Below, one piece after another: positions 53,024 to 61,434 of a stretch of 64,000 nucleotides of DNA. The notes beneath the pieces are model-generated. The model worked only from the letters and a program-made list of their open reading frames with translations. It was not told the DNA's origin and searched no databases. Source of the DNA: CAWCUZ01 sp963798795 (GTDB lineage: Bacteria; Acidobacteriota; Vicinamibacteria; Vicinamibacterales; SCN-69-37). The translations under genes and the position numbers were made by a program. Numbering within the stretch: position 1 is the stretch's first letter; the number at the start of each line of letters is the position of its first letter. The stretch lies in the NCBI GenBank assembly GCA_963798795.1, contig CAWCUZ010000007.1:248001-312000 (forward strand), written 5' to 3'.

Positions 53024-54036
53024 CCCTCACGCCCGGCAAGCTCGCAGGCCTGAACGCCGTCTCGGACGAACGCGGCGTCATCGCCGCCGCCGCCATGGAC
53101 CAGCGCGGGTCGCTGAAGAAGGCGCTCGCCAGGGAGAAGGGCGCCGACGTCACCGACGCGATGTTGGAGGAATTCAAGTCGCTCGTCACCGAGGTGCTCA
53201 CCCGGCACGCGAGCGCCATTCTGCTCGATCCGGAGTGGGGCCTGCCGGCGTCGAAAACGCGCGCGAAGGGCGCGGGCCTGCTGCTGGCGTACGAAAAGAC
53301 CGGCTACGACAAGACCGGTCCGGGCCGGCTGCCGGACCTGCTCGACCACTGGTCGGTCAGACGGCTCAAGGACGCCGGCGCCGACTGCATCAAGATCCTC
53401 CTCTACTACACGCCGTTCGATCCGAAGGACGTCAACGACCGCAAGCACGCCTGGGTCGAGCGGATTGGCGACGAGTGCCGCGCCAACGACATCCCGTTCT
53501 TCCTGGAGTTCGTCGGCTACGAAGAGGGCGCGGACGAGAAGGGGCTCGAGTTCGCGAAGAGGAAGCCGGAGATCGTCACGGGGAGCATGGCGGAGTTCAC
53601 TCAGGACAAGTACGGCGTCGACGTGATGAAGGTCGAGGTGCCGATCAACATGATGTTCGTCGAAGGCGCCGGCGTGTACGCGGGGCAGACCGCCTACACC
53701 CGCGACCAGGCGGAGCAGCGGTTCCTCGAAGCGGCCAGGGTCGCCACGCGGCCGTTCATCTACCTGTCCGCCGGCGTGAGCAATGCCGAGTTCACCGAGT
53801 CGCTCGCCCTGGCGGCCGAGTCGGGCGTCCGCTATTCGGGCGTGCTGTGCGGGCGCGCCACCTGGAAGGACGGCATCCCGGTCTACGCGAAGGAAGGTGC
53901 GCCGGCCTTCCGCCGATGGCTCGAGACGACGGGCGTCGAGAACATCGGTAACGTCAACGCGGCGTTGAAGCCCGCGAGCCCGTGGTTCTCGTTCTACGGG
54001 GCGGCGAGCCCGGCTGAGCTCATGGCGCGTTCGTGA
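53020..54036 (+). CDS. Tagatose-1,6-bisphosphate aldolase-type (LacD-like) class I aldolase
   Basis: 338 residues. Begins LTPGKLAGLNAVSDERGVIAA, with AAMDQRGSLKK near residue 25; the Schiff-base Lys is in VDVMKVEVPIN, and IKILLYYTPFDP and FIYLSAGVSN are strands of the barrel. Splits ketose bisphosphates or related sulfosugar phosphates; the exact substrate is uncertain. GTG start overlaps the thiI stop (GTGA) and AGGAGA lies 6 nt upstream. Last gene of the hopanoid run. Confidence 0.88.
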
Positions 54037-54039
54037 TCG

Positions 54040-54107
54040 CCCCCCGGGGCCCAGGCCCCGGTACTTCAGTCGACTGATGGAGCGCCGGGGCTTCAGCCCC
54101 GGCGACA
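54040..54107. repeat. REP-like GC-rich palindromes, locus 4
   Basis: CCCCGGGGCCCAGGCCCCGG, then TACTTCAGTCGACTGATGGA, then GCGCCGGGGCTTCAGCCCCG ending GGCGACA. It carries the same CTTCAG core as the other three loci and sits between the converging aldolase and lipoprotein genes, a likely terminator site. Confidence 0.85.
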
Positions 54108-54110
54108 GGC

Positions 54111-54560
54111 TCAGTTCCGCCTCAACAGCTCCGACCCGCTCAGCGTGCCCATGCACGTCGTGCCCGTGTAGGTGATGCGGATGTACTCGCCCTCGAACTG
54201 GGCCGTGCCCGACAGCGAAATGGGGCAGGACGGGAACTCGGGCGAAACGCCGACCGCCGTCGCCGTCCAGTTGATCGTGGAATCGACCAGTTGCGCGTGG
54301 ATCGTGCCGCTGACCTGCATGTTCTCGAAGCAGGTGGCGGTGAACGTCCCCGTGGCTTCCGTCGCGGACGAATCGGTCATCGTCCACTGGAAGTTCGTGC
54401 ACGTGTCGTGCAGCGTGGTGTTGGTGGACACCGACGTCCAGCTGCCGTTGAGCGTCTGCACGCCGCTCGGACCGGTGGCCTTCGACGTCGACATGAACTC
54501 GAAGCATCCGGCGCTCAGCAGGGCGGCGACGAACGCGGTGGCGAGGAGTCTGCGCGTCAT
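54111..54560 (-). CDS. Small lipoprotein of unknown function
   Basis: 149 residues. Lipobox ALLSAGC at about 14-20 after a short charged start predicts a lipid-anchored protein. The mature part is Ser/Thr-rich beta-type sequence (LNGSWTSVSTNTTLHDTCTN, later FTATCFENMQVSGTIHAQL) with four further cysteines that may pair. AGGAG precedes the ATG. No family recognised; the pattern resembles small beta-sandwich lipoproteins. Confidence 0.75.
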   Translation of the reverse strand: MTRRLLATAFVAALLSAGCFEFMSTSKATGPSGVQTLNGSWTSVSTNTTLHDTCTNFQWTMTDSSATEATGTFTATCFENMQVSGTIHAQLVDSTINWTATAVGVSPEFPSCPISLSGTAQFEGEYIRITYTGTTCMGTLSGSELLRRN

Positions 54561-54610
54561 GACGTGCTCCTGATATCGGCTCGGCGCGCCGCCCGGTTCA
54601 GTCCCGTGCG

Positions 54611-54616
54611 TATAAT
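54611..54616 (+). promoter_or_regulatory. TATAAT box placed for leaderless def transcription
   Basis: A consensus TATAAT lies 6 bases before the def ATG, so transcription would begin at or next to the start codon. No good -35 is seen, and there is no Shine-Dalgarno sequence before this ATG. Confidence 0.45.
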
Positions 54617-54622
54617 CACCCG

Positions 54623-55183
54623 ATGTCGATCCTGAAAGTGGCGCGCCTGGGCCACCCCGTGCTCCGTGCAAAAGCGCTGCCCGTGCCGCCCGCCGAGATT
54701 TCCTCGCTGAAAATCCAGCGGCTGATCGACGACCTGTTCGAGACGATGGCGGAGTACTCAGGAATTGGACTGGCGGGGCCGCAGGTACACGAAAGTGTCA
54801 GGGTGTTCGTCGCCGGTCTGCGGCCCGCGCAGGGACCCGCCTCCGATCTGCAGGACGACGAGGACATGCCGTTCCTCGCGCTGGTGAATCCCGAGGTCGA
54901 GCTGGTCGGCGAGCCGTCCGAGCTCGGCTGGGAGGGCTGCCTCAGCATTCCGGACGTCCGCGGCAAGGTCCCGCGCGCGGCCCAGATCGTCGTTCGCGCC
55001 TACGACCGGGCGGGCAAGCGGGTGCAGGTCCGCGCCCGCGGCCTGTCGGCCCGCGTCATCCAGCACGAGACCGACCACCTCGACGGCGTCCTCTTCGTCG
55101 ATCGCATGCGCTCGCTCGAGACGTTGACGTACATGGAAGAGTTCGGGAAATTCTGGCGGACCCCCGAGGATGGGGACGCGTAG
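54623..55183 (+). CDS. def: Peptide deformylase
   Basis: 186 residues. Removes the formyl group from new proteins. The three motifs are GIGLAGPQV (48-55), EGCLS with metal ligand C106, and QHETDHLDG with H148, E149 and H152. A short insertion (about residues 68-83, acidic) precedes the second motif. Followed after 9 bp by thyX. Confidence 0.95.
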   Translation: MSILKVARLGHPVLRAKALPVPPAEISSLKIQRLIDDLFETMAEYSGIGLAGPQVHESVRVFVAGLRPAQGPASDLQDDEDMPFLALVNPEVELVGEPSELGWEGCLSIPDVRGKVPRAAQIVVRAYDRAGKRVQVRARGLSARVIQHETDHLDGVLFVDRMRSLETLTYMEEFGKFWRTPEDGDA

Positions 55184-55192
55184 CGAGGCGCC

Positions 55193-56803
55193 GTGAACAC
55201 GTCGATCTCGGCCGGCGAGGCCGCCCGCATCGCGCCGTATTTCACCAACGTCGACCAGCCGGTGTTTGCGCTGGTCAACCTGCCCGAGACCGTCAAGGGT
55301 GCGCTGTTCGCGCGCTATTCGCGATCCGCCAAGCCCCTTCGGCGGCTGTTCCTCGACGAATTTGCCGGCGATCTCGGCGACGCCGCGGCGGCCAGCTCGA
55401 CCGTGGGCGCCGGGCGCGCCGAGCGGCTCTACGAGCGCGTGTTCAACGAGTACGGCGACGACTCGGTGGCGCAGCTCGGCGGCGTGCACCTGGCGTGCGA
55501 ACACGCGTCGAATATCCTCACCAAGGTCCTCGAGCGCGGCCGCCTGATGGCGTACCTCGAGCAGTCCACGCGCTACATCCCCTACACGGACCGGCGCGGC
55601 GAGATGTGGCGGTACCTCGTGCCGCCGGAGCTCGACGACCACCGCATCCGCTGGCGCTACATCGCCGCGATGGACTCCGCCTTCGAGACGTACGCGCGTT
55701 GGATCGATCCGATGCGCGCCTGGTTCGAGCGCAAGTATCCGAAAGCCGCGGGCGATTCCGACCAGGTCTATCGCTCGGCCATTCGCGCCAAGGCGCTCGA
55801 CACGCTGCGCGGCCTGCTGCCGGCCGCGACGCAGTCGAACGTGGGCATCTACGGCACGGGCCAGGCGTACGAAGCGCTCCTGCTCCGCATGCGCGCGCAT
55901 CCGCTCGAGGAAGTGCGGCGGACGGCGGCTCTCATGCTGACGGAGCTCCGCAAGGTGATTCCGGCGTTCCTGACCCGCGTCGACCAGGCGGAACGCGGAG
56001 GGCGCTGGACGGAATACCTCGCCGACACCGCGCGGCACACCGGCGACGTCGAGCGGCGCCTGTCGGGTGACGCCGCGGTGCCTTCACGCGACGAGGTCAC
56101 TCTCACCGACTTCGACCCCGACGGAGAGATCAAAGTCGTCGCCGCCGCGTTGTATGCGGCATCGGCACTGCCCGACGACGAGCTGCTCGCGCGCGTCCGC
56201 CGGATGGGCGCGGCCGACCGGTCCGCGGTGCTGGCGGCGTACGTCGGAGACCGCATCAACCGCCGCCACAAGCCGGGGCGCGCCTTCGAACGCACGGGCT
56301 ACCGCTTCGATGTGCTCACCGACTACGGCGCGTTCCGCGATCTGCAGCGGCATCGTCTGCTCACGGTCGAGTGGCAGGCCCTCAGCACGCGCCACGGCTG
56401 CACCAGGCCGGAGGCGATCGTGGAGGCGGGCGGCGCCGACGACTGGCGCGAGGTGATGGACCGGTCGGCCGAGCTCTACGAGTCGCTGCACCAGGCCGGC
56501 ATGGCCGAGGTGGCGCAGTACGCCGTGTCGATGGCCTACCGCGTGCGGTTCGTCATGGACATGAACGCGCGGGAGGCGATGCACGTCATCGAGCTGCGCA
56601 CGGCGCCGCAGGGACACCCGGCGTATCGCCGCGTCTGTCAGCAGATGCACCGGCTGATCGACCAGCAGGCCGGGCATCACGCTATTGCCGCGGCCATGCG
56701 GTTCGCGGACCATTCCGCGGTCGAGCTGGAGCGGCTGCAGGCGGAACGCCGGCTCGAGCAGAAGCGGCTCGACAGCGAGACGGCGGGCCGGACGGGCTCG
56801 TGA
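55193..56803 (+). CDS. thyX: FAD-dependent thymidylate synthase, duplicated ThyX form
   Basis: 536 residues, about twice ordinary ThyX. Two homologous halves: the first has LEQSTRY (122-128), which keeps the end of the ThyX signature but not the RHR part; the second has LQRHRLLTVEWQALSTRHG (about 384-402), with RHR but a modified remainder. Together they suggest one active site shared between two specialised halves. Makes dTMP from dUMP using methylene-tetrahydrofolate and FAD. Ends with a Glu/Arg-rich helix. Its stop overlaps the thioesterase start (GTGA). Confidence 0.85.
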   Translation: MNTSISAGEAARIAPYFTNVDQPVFALVNLPETVKGALFARYSRSAKPLRRLFLDEFAGDLGDAAAASSTVGAGRAERLYERVFNEYGDDSVAQLGGVHLACEHASNILTKVLERGRLMAYLEQSTRYIPYTDRRGEMWRYLVPPELDDHRIRWRYIAAMDSAFETYARWIDPMRAWFERKYPKAAGDSDQVYRSAIRAKALDTLRGLLPAATQSNVGIYGTGQAYEALLLRMRAHPLEEVRRTAALMLTELRKVIPAFLTRVDQAERGGRWTEYLADTARHTGDVERRLSGDAAVPSRDEVTLTDFDPDGEIKVVAAALYAASALPDDELLARVRRMGAADRSAVLAAYVGDRINRRHKPGRAFERTGYRFDVLTDYGAFRDLQRHRLLTVEWQALSTRHGCTRPEAIVEAGGADDWREVMDRSAELYESLHQAGMAEVAQYAVSMAYRVRFVMDMNAREAMHVIELRTAPQGHPAYRRVCQQMHRLIDQQAGHHAIAAAMRFADHSAVELERLQAERRLEQKRLDSETAGRTGS

Positions 56804-57228
56804 CGCCGCTGCTCCGTCACCGGCTCACGGCGCGGTTCAACGACTGCGATCCGCTCGGGCACGTCAACAACGCCGTCTACCTGACGTACCTCGAGCAGGC
56901 CCGCTTCACGCTCTGGCGCCGCCAGCTCGACTTCGTGGCGCGCGGGCTCCTCGATCCGCAGTCGCCGGGCGCCGGCTTCATCCTCGCCCGCGTCGAAATC
57001 GACTTCCTCGCCCAGGTGCGCTACGGCGACGAACTGGAAGTGCGTCTCTTTCTGGCGGAGATCGGCCGATCGAGTTTCACCTACGAATACGAGATCCTGA
57101 ACGTGGGGAGCGGCGCGTCCGTCGCGAGAGCGCGAACCGTGCAGGTGCTGTTCGACTACGCGCAGCAGCGATCGGCGCCGATTGCGGACGACCTGCGCGC
57201 GCGGCTCGCGGCGCCGGTCACAACGTAA
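56800..57228 (+). CDS. Acyl-CoA thioesterase, hotdog fold (4HBT type)
   Basis: 142 residues. The catalytic motif FNDCDPLGHVNNAVYLTYLE has the Asp of the 4-hydroxybenzoyl-CoA thioesterase group; ARVEIDFLAQVRYGDELEV is the central strand pair. Hydrolyses an acyl-CoA or acyl-ACP, precise substrate unknown. GTG start, 4-base overlap with thyX. Followed by a heptamer array. Confidence 0.9.
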   Translation: MTPLLRHRLTARFNDCDPLGHVNNAVYLTYLEQARFTLWRRQLDFVARGLLDPQSPGAGFILARVEIDFLAQVRYGDELEVRLFLAEIGRSSFTYEYEILNVGSGASVARARTVQVLFDYAQQRSAPIADDLRARLAAPVTT

Positions 57229-57270
57229 GAAGGCAGAAGGCAGAAGGCAGAAGGCAGAAGGCAGAAGGCA
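57229..57270. repeat. Heptanucleotide array (GAAGGCA)6
   Basis: Six perfect GAAGGCA units, the same unit as at 24548. The array ends 10 bp before the glutaredoxin-like ATG, and its purine-rich units resemble ribosome-binding sites. Confidence 0.95.
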
Positions 57271-57280
57271 GAGGTGTGAC

Positions 57281-57511
57281 ATGCAGAGTTCCGGGCCAGC
57301 CGAGCCGGCCGTCGTGATCTTCGGGAAAGACAACTGTCCGTACACCCAGGCCGCGCTCGAGGACTACCGGCGGCGGGTGACCGTCGAGTACGTCAATGTC
57401 ATCACGGACCCCGGCGGCCTGGAGCAGATGCTCGGCTACAGCGGCGGCAAGCGCCGCGTCCCGGTGATCGTCGCCGGCGGCCGCGTCACGATCGGGTTCG
57501 GCGGTACCTGA
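57281..57511 (+). CDS. Glutaredoxin-like protein (possible UXX-star family, Cys form)
   Basis: 76 residues. Thioredoxin-fold start VVIFGKDNCPYTQAALEDY with the CPYT redox motif (C19), cis-Pro in RRVPVIVAGG, and a terminal VTIGFGGT. The ending and length fit the UXX-star group, in which the first Cys may be selenocysteine; here it is TGT, plain Cys. Acts as a thiol-disulfide carrier. GAGGTG just before the ATG. Its last 76 bp overlap the end of the opposite-strand AsmA-like gene. Confidence 0.82.
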   Translation: MQSSGPAEPAVVIFGKDNCPYTQAALEDYRRRVTVEYVNVITDPGGLEQMLGYSGGKRRVPVIVAGGRVTIGFGGT

Positions 57512-59157
57512 GGCGTGTGAGGCTCCGCCGGCGGCGGAGCAGGATGGCCGCCCGTGATCTGGCCGACGTCCAGACCCATCTCGGGCGACTTGACGGTGCC
57601 GGTGACCTTGATCGGCAGCACGGTGCCGGCCTTCTTTCCCTTGAAGAGCGGATCGAACAGCTTCAGGAAGAACGATTTGAATCCGCCGACCGCCTCTGAC
57701 ACGGTGGCTTCCAGCTGCAGCGTGCCGTGAAAGTCGAGCGACTGCTGATCCAGTCCGTACGTCCCCGCCAGCGTCACGGTGGCGCCCGGCACCCGGAAGG
57801 CGAGATCCGTAAAGTGGATCGTGCCGTCGTCCAGCGTGAAGCGGCCCCTTATGTCGCTGGCGACTCGCTGCATCGCCTCGTCATCGTCCTTCCCCTGGGC
57901 GTGCCGGCTCAGTTCCTGAAGCTTGCTCTGCACCTTCCCGCTGGAGAACTTCGCATCGGACAGACCGAAGTGGCCGTCGAGATGGAGCCGGTCGGAAACT
58001 TTCCGGTGGCCGGGCGGCAGATGCAGCGACGTCTGAAGCGAGATCTCGCCCCGCATGAGCGGCGGCTTGCGGTCGACGGACAGGCGCAGGACGTCCTCGA
58101 TCCGTCCGCCGTCGATCGACACGTCCAGATCGATGTCGTGATTGCCGGGCCCCTCCTGGTTCACGATCGATCCCTTCGCGAGAATCGGCGTCTGGTCGAG
58201 TTTCGCATCCACCTTGTCGAGGATCGTCGTGCCGTCGGTCCCGTCGATCGTCGCCTCGAACGAGGTGTGGAGCGGCACGGGGCTGCCGCCGATGTCGAGC
58301 CCGAAGTCCGGCGTGTCCGTTTCGCCCGAGGCGTGGATGTCGACGAGGCGTCCGTCGTACCGGCCGGTGGACGACAGCGTGCCGGAGATGCCGTGGATCG
58401 TGGACAGGTCGGCGTTCGAGAACGTGTAGCGGCCCGAGAGCGGAGTCCGGCCGAAGTCGTCGCTGTTCCACGGGCCGAACGTGCCGGTCGTATCGATGTC
58501 CCCGGTCGGCAGCGGGTTGGTCAGCGAGGCGTGGAACGGCATGGCGCGCGCGTAACCGAGGTCGCGCATCTCCAGGTCCTGGATCCGGAAGGCCAGCGGC
58601 CGCTTGCCGGCCGTCTTGCCGACGAACGCGACGAGCACGTCGTGGGTCCGGAGCCGCTCGATGATGACCTTCGAGCCGGCGTCGTTGGAGGTGCCACTGT
58701 TCGAGGTGCCGCCGTCGTTCGATTTGCCGCCGCTCCCGCGACCGCTCTTCGGCCCGCCGTTCCGATTGCCCCCATTGCCGCCCGGCAGCATCGAGCCGCG
58801 GTCCTGTTCCGGCGGCACGTCGATCTCGAGGCCCTTGATCTCCACCTCGCTGACGTGGCCCCTGAGGACGGAGAACAGGTCCAGGTCGACGTCGAACTGG
58901 TCGATGGCGATGAAGGGCGGCAGGTCCGGAGCGTTCTTGACCCGCACGACCAGACCGCCGCCTGACAGGTGCATGCGCGGGACGATGACGACGTGGAACT
59001 GCTCGATCGCGACGTCCGCATTGAGGCGCTCCGTGAGATTGCGGATGACGCGCGCCTTCAGGGAGTCGGAGCGCAGCAGCAGCAGCGCCTGGCCGACGAC
59101 GATGAGGACCAGAAATCCGGCGAGGCCGATGATCCAGAACAGACGCTTCTTCGACAT
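57436..59157 (-). CDS. AsmA-family envelope protein
   Basis: 573 residues. One N-terminal membrane anchor (WIIGLAGFLVLIVVGQALLLL), then an AsmA-like domain (LTERLNADVAIEQFHVVIVP, IAIDQFDVDLDLFSVLRGHV), a Gly/Asn/Ser-rich linker (about 125-165), long repeated beta-strands, and a C-terminal domain with VPGATVTLAGTYGLDQQSLDFHG; the tail is Pro-rich. Members are periplasmic and thought to help lipid transfer between membranes. Its 3' end overlaps the glutaredoxin-like gene. Confidence 0.82.
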   Translation of the reverse strand: MSKKRLFWIIGLAGFLVLIVVGQALLLLRSDSLKARVIRNLTERLNADVAIEQFHVVIVPRMHLSGGGLVVRVKNAPDLPPFIAIDQFDVDLDLFSVLRGHVSEVEIKGLEIDVPPEQDRGSMLPGGNGGNRNGGPKSGRGSGGKSNDGGTSNSGTSNDAGSKVIIERLRTHDVLVAFVGKTAGKRPLAFRIQDLEMRDLGYARAMPFHASLTNPLPTGDIDTTGTFGPWNSDDFGRTPLSGRYTFSNADLSTIHGISGTLSSTGRYDGRLVDIHASGETDTPDFGLDIGGSPVPLHTSFEATIDGTDGTTILDKVDAKLDQTPILAKGSIVNQEGPGNHDIDLDVSIDGGRIEDVLRLSVDRKPPLMRGEISLQTSLHLPPGHRKVSDRLHLDGHFGLSDAKFSSGKVQSKLQELSRHAQGKDDDEAMQRVASDIRGRFTLDDGTIHFTDLAFRVPGATVTLAGTYGLDQQSLDFHGTLQLEATVSEAVGGFKSFFLKLFDPLFKGKKAGTVLPIKVTGTVKSPEMGLDVGQITGGHPAPPPAEPHTPQVPPNPIVTRPPATITGTRRLPPL

Positions 59158-59196
59158 CCCGGGGGAGTGCTGCAAGAACAAGTCCACGGCGGGCCC

Positions 59197-59225
59197 TTGA
59201 CAGTTTGTGAAACATTTCACATAAT
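59197..59225 (+). promoter_or_regulatory. Strong promoter with a CRP/FNR-type site in its spacer
   Basis: TTGACA (59197-59202), 17 bp, CATAAT (59220-59225). The spacer contains TGTGAAACATTTCACA (59206-59221), a perfect palindrome matching TGTGA-N6-TCACA. A regulator bound there would block RNA polymerase. It reads rightward toward the hairpin element copy B and the MBL gene; the AsmA-like gene starts 40 bp to the left on the other strand. Confidence 0.7.
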
Positions 59226-59371
59226 TTGTGCCGGGCGTTCCCGGTCGCATTTGTTTGACCCTCGCGGCTCCCTTCCCCGGGCGCCGCTCGTCAGCGTAAG
59301 TTCGAGTCTCGCCTTCTTCGTCACTTCCTCTTACTTCACTTCCTGTTCGAAAGGGGCCGGGAACCCCTTTA

Positions 59372-59490
59372 GCGGGACGGGACTTTTTTCCACAGAAACG
59401 GCCATCATGGTGCCAGAGGTCGGCCGGACGCAGGTCGCCGACCTCTGGCACCGATCAGCCCCGTTCTGTGGAAAAAAGTCCGTCCCCCTC
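59372..59490. repeat. Long hairpin element, copy B
   Basis: Left arm from GCGGGACGGGACTTTTTTCC to GTGCCAGAGGTCGG, right arm from CCGACCTCTGGCACC to GTCCGTCCCCCTC, with several mismatches and a 14-bp loop. It matches copy A in the T6 tract, CCACAGAAACGGCC and TGCCAGAGGTCGG. It directly abuts, and reads into, the MBL gene. Confidence 0.9.
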
Positions 59491-60246
59491 GTTGGTCACA
59501 ATCCCGGCCCGCTCACGGGTGCCGGGACCAATACGTGGCTCCTGGACGGCTCGGAGCCGGCGCTCGTCGACGCGGCCGTGGGCGCGCCGGCCCACCTGGA
59601 CGAGGTCGCCGCCAGGCTCGGTGGCCGGCCGCTCGTGCGCCTGCTCGTAACCCACGGTCATCCGGACCACGCCGGTGGGGTGGCCGCCTTCCAGGCCCGG
59701 TGGCCGGGCCTCGAGGTCTGCCGGTTCGCCGGACCTGCCGGTCCCGACGTGCGCCGGCTGGCCGACCAGGAGTCGGTCCGTGCCGGAGACAGCGATCTCA
59801 TCGCCATCCACACTCCCGGACACGCGGCGGATCATCTGTGCTTCTGGGAGCCGTGCGCGCGCGACCTGTACGCCGGCGACATGCTCGTCGAAGGCGGCAC
59901 CGTCGTGGTGCGGCCCGAGGGCGGCGGACTGCGTGCGTACCTTGCCTCGCTGCAGCGTCTGGCCGCCCTGCGGCCGGCGCGCGTTCTGCCAGGCCACGGC
60001 CCCGTTGTCACCCGGCCGCTCGAGCGGATCCAGGAGTATCTCGACCACCGGCGCGAGCGCGAACGCCAGGTCCTCTCGTGCTTGGCCGATGGCCTCACGG
60101 CCGTCGACGACATCGTCTCGCGGATCTACCCCGACCTGGCGGCCGGACTCCGACCTGCCGCGCGGCTGACCGTCGAAGCCCATCTGGACAAACTGCGCGA
60201 GGAAAAGACGCTGGATCCGTTGCGCCAGCCCCGCGGCAGCCGCTAG
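59407..60246 (+). CDS. MBL-fold hydrolase (LACTB2-like), start displaced by hairpin element
   Basis: The conserved protein begins around HNPGPLTGAGTNTWLLDG (from about 59497). Metal ligands: THGHPDHAGG, His in IHTPGHAADHLC, Asp in LYAGDMLVEGG and His in LPGHGPVV. A C-terminal winged-helix-like domain follows (LADGLTAVDDIVSRIYPDL), as in LACTB2-type hydrolases. No normal start exists before the conserved part; the only in-frame ATG (59407) lies inside the hairpin element, so about 28 residues would come from the repeat. Probably transcribed from the promoter at 59197. Confidence 0.82.
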   Translation: MVPEVGRTQVADLWHRSAPFCGKKSVPLVGHNPGPLTGAGTNTWLLDGSEPALVDAAVGAPAHLDEVAARLGGRPLVRLLVTHGHPDHAGGVAAFQARWPGLEVCRFAGPAGPDVRRLADQESVRAGDSDLIAIHTPGHAADHLCFWEPCARDLYAGDMLVEGGTVVVRPEGGGLRAYLASLQRLAALRPARVLPGHGPVVTRPLERIQEYLDHRRERERQVLSCLADGLTAVDDIVSRIYPDLAAGLRPAARLTVEAHLDKLREEKTLDPLRQPRGSR

Positions 60247-60249
60247 CCT

Positions 60250-60735
60250 GTGGATGTGCCCGACCCTGATCCCGACGCCTCGCGCGCCCTTGCCTGGCTG
60301 CGGCGATACCTGCTGGCGCTGCTCGTGCTCGGCCTCGCGGGAACGGGCGGCGAGCTGGTGCTGCTGCGCCATTACGAGTCGTGGCTCCAACTCATCCCCC
60401 TTGCGGCGATCGGCTGGGCGCTCGTCCTTGCCGCCTGGAACGCGTGGCGGCCGAGCCGTGCCGGCGTGCGCGTTCTGCGGGCGACAATGGCGGCCTTCCT
60501 GGCGACGGGTGGTCTTGGCGTGTGGCTCCACTACCGGGCCAACGCGGAGTTTCAGCTCGACATGGACCCGTCGCTGCATGGATGGACGCTGCTCGACAAG
60601 ACCATGCACTCGCAGGCGCCGCCGGCGCTCGCACCCGGAGCCATGGCAGAATTGGGGCTTCTGGGTCTGGCGTATGCGTTCAGGCACCCCGCGCTGTCCG
60701 GCCCGCAATTCGCCCCGGAGAAACGAGGAGCGTGA
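60250..60735 (+). CDS. Small integral membrane protein
   Basis: 161 residues with four hydrophobic segments (about 20-37, 46-62, 75-92 and 130-145). GTG start 3 bp after the MBL stop; a second GTG two codons later is possible. Contains HSQAPPALAPGAMAELGLLG near the end. No family recognised. It seems to form an operon with the MBL hydrolase and the HhH protein that follows after 1 bp. Confidence 0.7.
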   Translation: MDVPDPDPDASRALAWLRRYLLALLVLGLAGTGGELVLLRHYESWLQLIPLAAIGWALVLAAWNAWRPSRAGVRVLRATMAAFLATGGLGVWLHYRANAEFQLDMDPSLHGWTLLDKTMHSQAPPALAPGAMAELGLLGLAYAFRHPALSGPQFAPEKRGA

Positions 60736-60736
60736 C

Positions 60737-61381
60737 ATGACCTTCAAACGGACCTGGATCGGCCTGCTGGCCACGGCGCTGATTGCCGTCTCGACCGGTC
60801 TCGAGGCGCAGGTCGGCAAAGGGCTCATGAATCCGAACGTCATGAGCCAGTCGGAGCTTGCGGCGCTGCCCCACATGACGCCGGCGATCGTCTCGGCGCT
60901 CATCGCGAAGCGGCCGTTCCCGAGCATCGTCGACCTGAACGCCTTCCTGCTCGAACAGGGCCTCACCCAGGAGCAGGTGAGCGAGATCTACGAGAAGGCC
61001 TTCGTGCAGTTGAACCTGAATACTTGCACGCTCGACGAGATCCTCCTCATCCCGAGAATCGCGCGCCGGATGCGCATCGAGTTCCCGGAATACCGGCCGT
61101 GGAAGAACTGGGAGCAGTTCGACCGTGAGATCGGGAAGTACCTGCGCGCCAACCCCGGCGAGCTCGATCGGCTCCGGCAGTACATGTTCATCCCGATGGA
61201 CGTCAACGCCGCGAGCGACGCCGACGTCATGACGATTCCCGGCATGACACAGCCGGTGCTGCAGCAGATCCGGCAGGGCCGTCCCTGGAAGAGCCAGGAC
61301 GACTTCGCCAGCCGGATCGGGCAGACCACCACTCCGAAAGAGGCGGCCCGGCTCTGGCGCTACTTCGTCCAGCCGGACTGA
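60737..61381 (+). CDS. Exported helix-hairpin-helix protein
   Basis: 214 residues. Signal peptide (IGLLATALIAVSTGLEAQ). Three ComEA-like helix-hairpin-helix stretches follow: LAALPHMTPAIVSALIAKRP, LNLNTCTLDEILLIPRIARR, and VNAASDADVMTIPGMTQPVL, each with its K/R-FPS or RPW-type continuation. HhH units usually bind DNA without sequence preference; a secreted form may have another role. GAGGAG ribosome site. Last gene before a heptamer array and a hairpin. Confidence 0.8.
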   Translation: MTFKRTWIGLLATALIAVSTGLEAQVGKGLMNPNVMSQSELAALPHMTPAIVSALIAKRPFPSIVDLNAFLLEQGLTQEQVSEIYEKAFVQLNLNTCTLDEILLIPRIARRMRIEFPEYRPWKNWEQFDREIGKYLRANPGELDRLRQYMFIPMDVNAASDADVMTIPGMTQPVLQQIRQGRPWKSQDDFASRIGQTTTPKEAARLWRYFVQPD

Positions 61382-61384
61382 ACT

Positions 61385-61419
61385 CGAAAGCCGAAAGCCG
61401 AACGCCGAACGCCGAACGC
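61385..61419. repeat. Heptanucleotide array (CGAAMGC)5
   Basis: Two CGAAAGC and three CGAACGC units in register, starting 4 bp after the HhH stop codon. Confidence 0.9.
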
Positions 61420-61434
61420 CCGAAGCCGTCATAG

